From positions 18,461,501 through 18,525,500 of the forward strand of contig OX485805.1 in NCBI GenBank assembly GCA_950295325.1: a stretch of 64,000 nucleotides of DNA. Reading direction: 5' to 3'. The DNA comes from Polytrichum commune. Taxonomy: Eukaryota; Streptophyta; Polytrichopsida; Polytrichales; Polytrichaceae. Below, in pieces: positions 34,287 through 45,000 of this stretch (within the stretch, counting starts at the first letter, position 1; every line of letters starts with the position of its first letter). Made by a program: the position numbers and the translations under genes. The notes beneath the pieces were generated by a model. It saw nothing but the letters and a program-made list of their open reading frames with translations, had not been told where the DNA came from and made no database searches.

Positions 34287-35283
34287 ATGCCACAACGCGA
34301 ACTCTTCCCACCCAACTACCCAACAGTCATAAAACACAACCTCATATTATTGGAAAAATATTACACTACAAAACAACACAACCACTACCAACAGCTGATC
34401 ACCACACGCTTCTCTCATGAAATAAACATAGACCCAAGATTTATCCCCCCCTCCACAACAATCCCACTCATACACATATCCATACAAGAATGTAACCCAG
34501 AAAAAGACATCGCTACATACACCGAAACAATACAAGTAAATAACACAAAAACACCTCTATGAAAACACGGGCAGATACTTAATCACTATACCAACCACCA
34601 GGTTAGAATGGCTCTGGCAACAATACAATAGAAACAAATACAACACGCATGGCTTAGTACCACAACCACAATCATTTGAAAAAGAAATTATCTGGCTATA
34701 CCAAAGATACAAACACAAACTCTCCAAAAAAAACCCATTAAAAATTACACAACACACCTTACCCTCAGTATTACTCGACACCATTACATCTACCCTCAAA
34801 ATCTCCCAATCATACTTCTCCTCACCAGTCACATGCTCGACACAAATCTCTAACTTCTACTCCCCCTTTAAAAGAGACAAAATCTTCGGTTCACTCGGTA
34901 CCGCCTTTCAATACAAGTGGAAAGGCATAGGATACGCCCACCCACATAACGAAGCTGCAACCCAACAAGCTATCCACTGGGCAAGACTCGCAGCCCAAGA
35001 AGACCCACAAAACACCACCATAATAGTAATGCCCAACACAAACTGGTATCACGACTCCTCCCCACACATAGGTCCATATCCTGACACACACGTCATAGCT
35101 CACTTCGCTGTTGACACAATCACATATGAAGAACCAACAACCCTTTAGGAAACACACAAACCAATTACCGAACCACTCACAATCCAAATCCTATGTATAC
35201 ACCACCAACAACAGAGTATTGGAACACCACAACAAATACACATAATTAAAGAAGCAATCGACAACCTACAAATACCACAATAC
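34287..35283 (+). pseudogene. ORF2 segment between RT and RNase H, possible methyltransferase-like domain
   Basis: Two frames (34,287-34,559 and 34,558-35,283, with TAG at 35,146) encode a conserved-looking block. From about 34,851 it reads YSPFKRDKIFGSLGTAF, YKWKGIGYAHPHNEAA, IHWARLAAQEDP, IIVMPNTNWY, DTHVIAHFAVDT. The order FGxxG-x-F, then a W-x-G-x-(4)-P turn, a helix, and an IIVxP strand followed by W resembles AdoMet-dependent adenine methyltransferases of the PCIF1 or phage type, in which the P-turn would be NPPF/NPEY. The canonical catalytic NPP is not present here (AHPHN). This is an inference from pattern only. Confidence 0.35.
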
Positions 35284-36906
35284 ATGGTACAAAGTGCCCC
35301 ACCTACCCCGCACAATGTAACAATTAACAAAAACAAAAACTGGTCCAAAGTCATATACCCACCGACCGAATATCAGCTCTCTCTAACCACGCCACCGCTA
35401 CCAAACTTTGGATCACACACCACACTAAAATTCCAACCACAATACAGCTACTTCACAGACGGCTCCTTTATACCCCCCAAACAAGTCTCAGAAGGCCACT
35501 GGGAAAGAGAGAAAGCCGGGTACGGAATATATAACTCTACCAAGCTAAACATGCAAATATCAAAAAGACTACCCGGCCTACAAACGTGCTTCCGAGCTGA
35601 ACTAATGGCTATTCACAAAACAATCAAACTACTCAACACTAATTACCCAGACGAACCTGCACATATATTCACAGATTGTCTAAACTGCCTCTACAATCTC
35701 AATACACATATTAAACACCCATCCAAACATAATAATCATGCAGACAAAGCCATATTATCAAGCATGGTAGAAATGTTAAAAACACGTACCCAGCCCACCA
35801 CATTCCATAAAGTTAAAGCACATATAAATATAGATGGAAATGAACAAGCGGACAAACTAGCAAAGATGGGAACCCGGAAACTCTATTATGTAGCCACCAA
35901 ACCACATGAGTTTGCCCACACCACACCATTCTACTATCAAAAAGACATATGGCCAGGACCTGCCGAACGACCAGACAAAGGCCCGGTTAGATGCCTACAA
36001 ACATATATCAAGAAACACGACCGTGAAAACAACCTCGAGATAATGTCGACCCACTTTCCCAATATTAGTAAATGGACTATGAACCCAAATATCAACAATG
36101 AATTATCCAATGAATTCTGGAACAATCCCATAATTACAGACGCACAAAAAATAAACATATTGAAATTCCGCACTGGCCAATACATGGGGAATGCGCGAAA
36201 ACAACTTTTCTTTGGCAGGGAAAGATTCCCCTCAATCACTTGCCCAATTTGTAACTCTGCCGAGGCCGACACATGGCTACACGTACTTCTAAAATGCACC
36301 CACCACCACATACACGCCATCAGAGTCAAAAGACACAACAAAGCAGTATGGGAATTAAGAAGACTCATTCTATCTACACAAAAATCTAGATGCTACATCC
36401 TAATGAACGCCGGTACATTCAATAACAACCCACAAGAAAACACAGTACCCCCCTGGTTACTAGCCTGCTCATGTGAACAACAACGTTGCCAATGTAACGC
36501 AAGATATAGACCTGACATCCTCTGTGTAAAAGGGTTACCACACAACAGTGATCCTCCTACGGGTCCATCCGAAAGCCTTACAATTCAATTTATAGAATTT
36601 ACATATTGTAACGACATATTCCCACAAGAAACAATTGAAAATAAAACCCAAAAATATCAACCACTACTAAACAACATTAAAGAACTTGGCTGGAAAGTAG
36701 ACCCACTCATAGTCATAACAGCAGGAGCTAGAGGAACAACCCACAACCCCTCAATGCAACTACTTGAAACCAAATTAAACATTCCTGAAACGCACATCAA
36801 ACACACATTTAAGGAGATTAACACCATTGCCATCCAACATGCCGGATCAATCATTCTACACAAAAGAAAAATAGAGAATAACCAACCCCTACCCACAAAT
36901 TACTAA
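35284..36906 (+). CDS. ORF2 C-terminal part: RNase H and CCHC-like region
   Basis: This 540-codon open frame begins inside the broken ORF2. RNase H signature residues appear in order: YFTDGSF (Asp), FRAELMAIH (Glu), HIFTDCLNCLYNL (Asp) and DGNEQADKLAKMG (Asp), spanning roughly 35,446-35,862. This enzyme would degrade the RNA strand of the cDNA hybrid. Further on, the sequence from about 36,240 has CPIC, WLHVLLKCTHHHIH and then CSCEQQRCQCNARY, a cysteine/histidine-rich segment possibly binding zinc. It is the best-preserved part of the element. Its first ATG is only an open-frame convenience; in an intact element it would be part of ORF2. Confidence 0.8.
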   Translation: MVQSAPPTPHNVTINKNKNWSKVIYPPTEYQLSLTTPPLPNFGSHTTLKFQPQYSYFTDGSFIPPKQVSEGHWEREKAGYGIYNSTKLNMQISKRLPGLQTCFRAELMAIHKTIKLLNTNYPDEPAHIFTDCLNCLYNLNTHIKHPSKHNNHADKAILSSMVEMLKTRTQPTTFHKVKAHINIDGNEQADKLAKMGTRKLYYVATKPHEFAHTTPFYYQKDIWPGPAERPDKGPVRCLQTYIKKHDRENNLEIMSTHFPNISKWTMNPNINNELSNEFWNNPIITDAQKINILKFRTGQYMGNARKQLFFGRERFPSITCPICNSAEADTWLHVLLKCTHHHIHAIRVKRHNKAVWELRRLILSTQKSRCYILMNAGTFNNNPQENTVPPWLLACSCEQQRCQCNARYRPDILCVKGLPHNSDPPTGPSESLTIQFIEFTYCNDIFPQETIENKTQKYQPLLNNIKELGWKVDPLIVITAGARGTTHNPSMQLLETKLNIPETHIKHTFKEINTIAIQHAGSIILHKRKIENNQPLPTNY

Positions 36907-37372
36907 CTAAGAAAGGATTTACCAAAATTAAAAGAATAATAAAAGCAAAATACTTTATTAATAATCTCAAGCTAGCTCAGCTAAGGAAGGATAGAGCCGG
37001 TTGGTCTCTAACAAACTACTCTGCCTGGGATAAACCCATTAGCAGCACCAAGCCACGTATATCACAAACACGCCCAAACGGACTCAAGAGGAATCGAACC
37101 CGGACCATATCAGAGCGGTATAAACGTTCCAACCAACCATGGAACCATGACTTGGTGTACTCGCACAAACACAAACAACAAATATATACCCATACAAAAT
37201 AACAACCACCAAGGTTACTGGTACTTATTTCCACTAAAGTGTCTATTCCCGAAAGGGAAGAGTAGTCTTGAACTAATGGCCCTCTGTCCTATGGGCTTAG
37301 GCTCATTGTCAAGACGAATAGACACTCCATTCACGCCGGCCCCACTAGGGTAGGCGTTCCTATCTATCTATC
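36907..37372 (+). other. Retrotransposon 3' UTR with tRNA-like pieces and (CTAT)n tail
   Basis: After TAA the sequence holds TAGCTCAGCTAAGG at about 36,972, like a tRNA A-box half on the plus strand. On the minus strand GGGTTCGATTCC at about 37,089-37,100 matches a B-box and is preceded by TGGTTGGTTGG. The element ends in TATCTATCTATC just before the right target duplication. tRNA-like structure at a LINE 3' end could be an RT recognition signal or a remnant of an inserted SINE. Confidence 0.5.
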
Positions 37373-37384
37373 TACAAGCTCATC
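37373..37384. repeat. Target-site duplication, right copy (TACAAGCTCATC)
   Basis: It is identical to 24,540-24,551 and abuts the simple-repeat tail. Confidence 0.85.
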
Positions 37385-38177
37385 ATGTGAAATAGACAAT
37401 CAACCATGGAGGTGGTGCGATTTTTGTGTGGGGTTGTATGACTTCATGTGGCACGGATTACATGTGCAAGATAGAAGGGAAGATGACACAAGCTACATAA
37501 GTGGAACGTTTGCATGTTATTGCTTTTATTTGCCTAGCATTGTGTGTGAAAATTGACATAGTGAGTCATTGACTCGGATTTGAGAGTCAATGTAGTTTGT
37601 CCTACTAGGACGGATGGACCAAACTAACATTGCATAAGCCAATCCGAGATTTAGCATAATGGATCTCATTTGCACATTGTAAAACCCATCCTTATCACTA
37701 AAGTTGCAACTCTCAACTCCCTAGGTTTTCTCTAGGTTTGCATGCTATAAAGGCAACGTCGATCATTGGTTGCAAAAGATTCAACATCATACTTAGTTAA
37801 TGTAGGAGCTGCAAGTCCATTACATACAACGACTTGACAACATTGTGCAAAGCTTATGGGAAGTATAACTGTGCCTATCGATTACTTGCTTATACAAGCT
37901 CTTGAGCAGAGAGGAAAGATTGTCAATTCTAAAATTCTACCAGTTGCGTTTGCCCTCCCACGCCTCATGTATGCATGTGAAAATCGTCTTCTAAGAGTTT
38001 GAACGTAAACTCAAGATTTCAAAATTTCAACCGTGCTGGAAACACGGCTCAAATTTTATTGAATAGGTTACAAATATGTATGATACAATAGATGACTACA
38101 AACATTCTTCAGCTTGTGTAAGTCTAAACCCAATCACAATGATGGTTGTGTAAGAATAAATGAACTTATGCAAATAA
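37385..38177. other. Intergenic DNA
   Basis: No gene is seen. About 37,585-37,690 is a diverged copy of part of the repeat at 13,905-14,130 (shared TAGTTTGTCCTAC and TTGCATAAGCCAATCC-like text, in the opposite orientation-related copy at 49,390-49,480). Confidence 0.4.
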
Positions 38178-38705
38178 GGGCATGTTTAGACTTGGGGTCA
38201 AGGCCATTGTGAATGAAGGCCAATATGTCCCATGTGGCATGCAAATGGGCCCCCAAGGCCATTAATAAGAAAGTAACCTAACTTCATTCATTGCTTTCAT
38301 GTGTAAACCTATTTAGGTGGGGTTGGGGCCATTTGGAGGCTGCAATTATGAGAGGGTTATGAGAGGTTCCAACATTCTCATGAACTATTCTATGGATAAT
38401 GATTAAAGAATAATAAATTTAGAATTTCTCCCCTCTTATTCAAAGCTCAAAGAATAAACTACTACAAGCAAATAAAAGCTCTGACAATGGCCTCAACTAG
38501 AGAGAAAGAGTCCACAAGGTTGGGAGCTATCTTTTCCAAGGCTTGAGGCCATTGTCATGATGAATAAAGTAATTTATTTGTTAATTGGCCCCAACTCATG
38601 GTGTAAACTTGAAGAGGAGAGTCCCAACCTCTCTACCAATGAGAGGAGTGGATTTCCTTCACCCCAACCCATTTTTGAGCCTTGACTCCAAGTCTAAACC
38701 CTCCC
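38178..38705. mobile_element. Tourist-like (PIF/Harbinger-type) MITE
   Basis: This 528-bp segment has terminal inverted repeats of about 27 bp: left GGGCATGTTTAGACTTGGGG, right (reverse complement) GGGAGGGTTTAGACTTGGAG. It is flanked by TAA at 38,175-38,177 and 38,706-38,708. The 3-bp TAA duplication and GGG-x-x-x-GTTTAG termini fit Tourist elements. It has no ORF. Confidence 0.75.
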
Positions 38706-41559
38706 TAAGATAACAAGTCAAAGTCGAGTTGACACTTTACGTATCGACATGTAGGTCAGTGCACATATGGCAATCAATCACTATCACTTTTGTGCACAAT
38801 GCTTAGAAACAATTGATGATGAAACAACATGGTTTTTGTTTTCCTTTATTTTCAAGGACCTTTACTCATAAGTAGTGGTGTTGGTTACTTAGCATGACTG
38901 TAGCTCTTGAACTATAGTACTTAGTGCCTTACTCAATATGTTGTGTAGTTGATCATTTTGAAGCTTAAAGCAACTATTGTCAACACACTGTACCTCATGA
39001 GCAGTTGTCTTGAGCAAGACTTCTTCAATTACAACTATGACTAAGCTTATAGTATTAATGGGCATGCTTGTTCAAAGGACGCATCACTTATATGTGCAAC
39101 TCTATGTTAATCTTATGTCTACTTAAATTACCAAATGCTTTGTTTCTCAACACACTCTGTCTGCTAGTTCCAAATTCTTGTTTGATTTTGCTGCTCCAAC
39201 CACTCATGCCATTGATCCCACTGATTGAGAAAATATATAACACACCTCAAGAACACGAGTTTGTGTTATAATACAAAGAATATGAGATTGATTCTTTTGT
39301 AGATTTCCATAAAATAAATCCTAAACAATGAATAGAAAACAAAGAACCATGGAAGTTGAAGGAATTCCTTCTATATGTGGGGATTTTCTATGAGATTTTA
39401 TAGATGTAGGGATATGTTCCACATCATTTTCCTAGTCACCATGGAAGCAAGAAATTGATGCATACACCCTTTCTCTTTGCATGTGTCGTTGCATGAAGCT
39501 ATGCATACACCCTTTGCATGCCCAACTCCTCAGGCTACTCTTCTTATAAGATACACACACTCACCCACCAACCTCACATCAATCCATCAATATAGCCACT
39601 GCAAATCGAGTAAGGCTCACTCTTGGTCATAGTACGCATCCATAATTACATTTTTTGTGCGTACATTAATTGCAATACCAATTTCTTTGGTGCAACAAAT
39701 TTCACAAGTTTTGTAATCAAGGAAATGTGTCAAGGAAATGGAACACCTTTCTTTCAACCTCTCTTTCCCAAATTTTCACAAAAGTAGGTGCAAACACATA
39801 TTAACAAGTAGAAAATTTTACCAATGTGTGGTAGTGGGGTTCTCTAATACGTATAGATCCAAGTCGATTTTTCCTTTGTAATACGAGGTACCCTTATTTT
39901 GCGTCATGCACCCCGCATTTTTCAAAATGCATTATGTTTCTCCAACCAATAAGAGCTATTGGAATCCGTTCTTGAACCTTTACATTCAGTAATGCATTAT
40001 GGGGAACATGGACATCTATGCTCAGCGATTGACTTGCATAATGTTCTTATTCTTCATAATGCACTCCCCTTATGCATCATTTGTTAATAACATACAGTGA
40101 GAAACCTTGGCCCCACATAGTTTAACTTGGCATGTTCCACGCAATTATGTTGACTACCAAGCCAACTCCGTAATAGATGGGCGTTTCTACCTAATAATGC
40201 TAGTCTTTCATAAGGTCATGTAGGGTGGGGCCATAATATAGTTTCATATGCTCATCTAGCAGTGAAGAGGATTTGAAGACCCTCAAGAGTCTTGGTTTTC
40301 CTTTAGATGGTATTGGCAACAACTAAGTCCATCAGATTTTTTTAATGTTAAGAAAATGTGCATGCATGATAGTCTCTTAGTTTGCATGCGTGCTACTCCA
40401 ACGACGTTTGATTTCTTTAACATATTTTATAGTTGAGGAATTTGATGATTTGGATTTTGAGTGGGTTTGACCATTGCATTTTATGCAAATACAATATGTG
40501 ATATGAGAACCAATCAAGGTTGCTCTTATGAGCTAACCCCTCAACAACGTCTATTTTTCTTTTATTTATTTTTTCTCGAAGGATGATATCACAATCATGT
40601 ATGATGTTTTTGCATGGAATGGGGAATTGTTGTGTTCTTAATGATAATGCTATCTTTGTCACTACATGGATCCAATTTGTTCATGAGGTTCACGGTTCAA
40701 TATATGCAAAGATATAGATGTTTGTTGTATATATTGTGCACAAGTAATATTACACATTTAAAAGTGTGTAGCATTTTTGTAGTCATTATGTGACAAAGTG
40801 TGATTTGATTTGCACTCAAACACATTTGTTGCATCATACATATAGAACTACTTCAGGTTGCATGAGCAAGCAATACATGGCAACCTATCATCTACATACT
40901 CGTCCATCTATCATCCATTTGTCTACCAAGGGTGCATGCATATTGTGTGCACATGCCAAGCTAAAAGATCATTATTAGTTGTCGTAGAGATCAAACATGG
41001 GCCTTGCACTCGTCTACGTTCAACTAGGTTTGATATGCTTAATTAAATTTAATCACACTTAATTAGTTTGAATGTGTAAGTGGAAGGAATCAAACAACCC
41101 ATTATTATACGAACCAAGTAAAAATAGCACACTCATTTAAGTTAATTTTTAGAACAACAAAGGACCTTTCAAATGGTAAATCACATTTTTTATAAGTCCT
41201 CGATGCTAATGAGAATTTTGTAATATTTTTGACTTCCAAGTTAATTACATGCTATATTGACGGTTTCACTTTAGGAATGAAATCCTCGTCAATTGCTTAT
41301 TTACTAGGGGGAAGTGAACATATATGTTGAATTTTGGATCTTGAAGGTGAAGTGCACTCAATATGGGTTTTGTGGACAAACGACCTTCAAGAATGCAAGC
41401 ACATTTTTTTGGAAGTTGGACAGGGCGGGTAGCAATTTTTGGTCGGGATTAGAAAATTTTGAATTTTTTTTCGGTAGGGCTGCCGGATCGTGGGCCCCAA
41501 CCTTGACCCCTCCCCCCTGAAAGTTTGTAAATATATGATGGAGTCATGGCTCGGCAGAG
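38706..41559. other. Intergenic DNA, nothing recognised
   Basis: A+T-rich sequence with only short random frames (longest under 85 codons, without recognisable motifs). I see no RNA gene and no element boundary that I can support. Confidence 0.5.
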
Positions 41560-42068
41560 TGGGACCCATGCGGTTTAACATGAGCTCTAACCCCAACCGT
41601 AAATCATCGATCAATCTATGCAAAAGTAACTTGGCCCATCCATCCTAACAAGTGTGAACACAAAGTGGTTAGGAAATTTGCTCTTGAAACAAAGAAGTTG
41701 ATGCATAGTCTCTCTCCTACAGACAGAGCCAACAAAACTTGGGCGGCTTTGTGTTAATTCACATAAACTCAGGGTTTGGGACTAAACCCATGGTTTCATC
41801 TGCTTTACTTTACAAATAACTCTGATGATACGTTGGCGCGTACGGAGCTTCGCTCTGTTCGAAAGTCTGAAAACAAGCAAGCCCAACACAGTCTAGGAAT
41901 TTGCGCTTCGCTATTATGCTTTGCTCGACGTCTGTCTGTCTGTGTCGATCGATCGATCGATCGATCAATCATACAACATCACGTTTCTCCTCCAATGCAA
42001 TTTTCTGCCTCGCCACTACACCACTAGCATCAACAACAACAACAACAACAACAACCGCGCACGCATGA
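41560..42068 (+). promoter_or_regulatory. AUG2 upstream region and 5' UTR
   Basis: 41,560-41,815 is a diverged copy of the repeat at 13,905-14,130. Nearer the gene are a (CGAT)n/(GATC)n run at 41,947-41,969 and a (CAA)n run at 42,030-42,055, both probably in the leader. No TATA box was assigned with confidence. Confidence 0.45.
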
Positions 42069-45000
42069 ATGGGCAGCACCAATGGCGGAGGAGGCGACAT
42101 GGCCTGGGTGGGCAAGCGCCCCGCGCGTCGTCTCGGAGGCATGGCTGACGTGCTTACCATGGCTGCCGACCTCGGCTTCCCGGTGCCTCTTGTATGCTTC
42201 CTCTCCTTCCCTCCCTCCCTCCCTCCCTCTTTCTCCTCTTTCTTCCCTTGCCTTGACAATCCTTCACCTGGCTCGACGTCCCGTCTGCTGCCCTCCTTCC
42301 ATCACGCATTCCTCCTGTGCTGTTGCTTCATGTTTATACCCCATTTTCTCCACGCGTTCCCTCCCACCCCACTCTTGCAATGTTTAGGTGGGACGGACAG
42401 TCACCCGGTGGGGTGGACAGTCATTTGTTGTAAGTTGGATTTGAGTGAACGTAGCTGCTTTTTCTTAAATCAGTGTATCAAACTCAACATCTCAAGGAGC
42501 CCTAATGTGATGTTTTGTACCGAGTGAAAGATGCTGTCTAATTTTGGCTTGCCTTGTCAATCCTTCACCTTGCTCGATGTCCCGTCTATTGGGTCCTTTT
42601 CCTCGCGCATTCCTTCCGTACTGTTGCTTCATGTCTACATTGACCACACATGTTTATATCCCATTCTCTCCACACATTCCCTCCTATTCCATTCTCGCAA
42701 TGCTTAGATGCGCACGAAATACACAAGTGTAACCAATGAAGTGCAGGTCACCCGTCCAGTGGGCCGGAGTGACATATGCTGTAAGTCGGTTTTCAATGCC
42801 CGGAGATGCCTTCTCTTAAATAAGGATCCTCATACGAATATTACTGTTATGACATTTCAAGGCAAGGGCGAGCAGAATAGAGCGACCCACAGCCTTACTG
42901 GAGGACTCCAACATCTCAAGAAGCCCTAATGGTACTTGGGGTGTCGGATTAAACAGCGGGCACTTAATAAACATAATTTTTTTATATTTTCGAGTCACTG
43001 TCGTGTTTATACCGTGTGAAAATTTCTGTCCAATTTGTAACAACTAGCTGGGTTTTTTCTGTCCAATTTATGTCTTTACGCACTTATTCCTTTTTGTGCT
43101 CTTTCTTCATGTCTACATTGGACACACATGTTTACAACCCATTTTCTGCACATATTCCCTCAACTCCACTCTTGCAAGGCTTCGATGTAAACAATGAGTT
43201 GCAAGTGACCCACTGGGCTGAACAGTCATATTGTTATAAGTTGAATTTGAATGCCCGTATACCTTCTCTTAATCAGGATTCTCACACGAATATCACCATA
43301 ACAACTCTCAAGGCAAGGGCGAGCAGAATAGAGCGACCTACAGCCTTACTGAAGGAATCCAACCTCCCAAGAAGCCACACTGTTGCTTGGACATCTCCAA
43401 CAACGGTCACCTGATAGGGACAGAGACTTTTTTGATGTTTTGGAGTCGATGTCACAGTTCTGCCGAAGAAAAAATTCTGTCCAATTTGTTTCAACAAGAT
43501 GGGCAATGTCGGGTGGAGCAGGAGTCTGAAGGTGGGGCTGGAGATGGAGGGAAAGGGAAAGGAGCAAGTGAGGAGGCACTGGTGCGTGTGTTGCGAGAGC
43601 TCGCGACAGTGCAGCGCAACTTGGCAAACTTGCAAGTCGAGCTTCAAGGTCGTCAGGTGCGATCCTTTTTAATCTCGTTCTGTCTTAGTGTTTTTCGTGT
43701 GGCCCTGATTTTGAAATGGCAATGCATTGCATAACTTCCACACACTTGGCTCTGAGGATTTCCTTTTCTTTTTGATTTATAGAGCTCAGTGATGAAAAGC
43801 ACGGAGGAGCTAATGTGGGGAAGTACTGATTACTTCGTTTGTTGGGAGTAAAGGATGACGAGAGGGTGGCACATCTGACTCATGTCAGTGAGATTAAAAA
43901 GAAGTCAGAGGCATTAGCCAAGACCACTGCTACATTACAGGATGTTATTCATAACAAGGTATAACTCTGCATTCCTATCAATTTCATTCTACTGAATCAC
44001 TTGGAGCAGTAATATGCTCACTAACTAGACTCTGGCATGACCAAAATATTCTAAAGAGAACTCTTTCTGAATTGGCATAGTGTGTGCATTGGACATGGTT
44101 TTATGAGGTCCTGAGATTATCAATTTATCTTTACTGCTGTTTTGATGTTGCTCAAATGTTGTTCAAAATATAGCTCTGCATCTCCACTAAATTCCATTTG
44201 TTGAAGCATATGAGCAGTAAAATGCCCACAAACTGGACTGCACCATGAACAAAATGTTTCACAGAGAGCTTGTGGTGAATTAGCACAGGAGCTGCATTGG
44301 ACATGCTTTTATAAGATCTTGAATTGATATATTCACCTATACTACCAGCAGCAGGCAGTGATACTCTTTGAACACAATTAGACGCCAACAAGTGCTGTTC
44401 TTTCTGATTTGTCTGCCCACCTCAGAAACGTCCCTGTCAGTGCATGAATGTTCACCTGTATGTCAATGAGGAGTCAATCTAGCCAGCCCATTCAGTATTT
44501 GAGCTTGCTTGTTCCCAATTATGCAATTGCTGAGCAGTTTATTGATTAGGCCATGAGGGGGACGTGTTTGTTATTGTGGCTGTATGCAGGACCGAATTAT
44601 TGCGAGACTTCAGCAACCTTACAGTCTAGATTGCATCCCTGTTGAGACCGAGTATCAGGTACAATATCTCGTGTATGTTGTGATGTTGTCTAGGTGGCTT
44701 TCTAGAAGACTTTCCTTTTGTTCATCAAATATGCTTGTGGGGTATTGTCTAGCCAGGAGGAGCTCCCTGATGTGGCTTTATTTACCTTCTAAGATATGTG
44801 AGGATCAAAATGGCTGTCATTTTCCAGGGCCATGTAAATGGTATTAGAGTATCTTGAGTAGGTAGTCAGATTTCCACAAGTGCTTTCCACACTTTCCAAT
44901 TGGCCTAGACCTCCACTTTGCCAAGCCCCCTTTGTTTTACTGTAATCTGTTTTTAAAATTCAGTGCATTGTCAGTAAGCTCTAACTCTGTATAACGTAAT

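Larger units (their letters stand above)
24552..37372 (+). mobile_element. Degenerate full-length non-LTR retrotransposon (ORF1, 2A-like, endonuclease, RT, RNase H), 12.8 kb
   Basis: The element runs from a G+C-rich start, through ORF1, a 2A-like motif, an exonuclease-endonuclease-phosphatase type endonuclease, reverse transcriptase remnants and RNase H, to a 3' UTR ending in (CTAT)n. It is flanked by an exact 12-bp target duplication, so it inserted as a unit. No LTRs are present. It is defective: there are in-frame stops at 30,372, 31,246, 31,873, 31,999, about 32,391, 32,829, about 33,031 and 35,146, several frame changes, and a deletion of the RT core near 33,000. The plus strand is strongly A+C over G+T from about 29,200 to 36,900. 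A 12.8-kb length is unusually long for a plant LINE, and the domain order resembles RNase H-bearing LINE/I- or CR1-like elements rather than typical plant L1. The clade is not determined. Confidence 0.85.
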
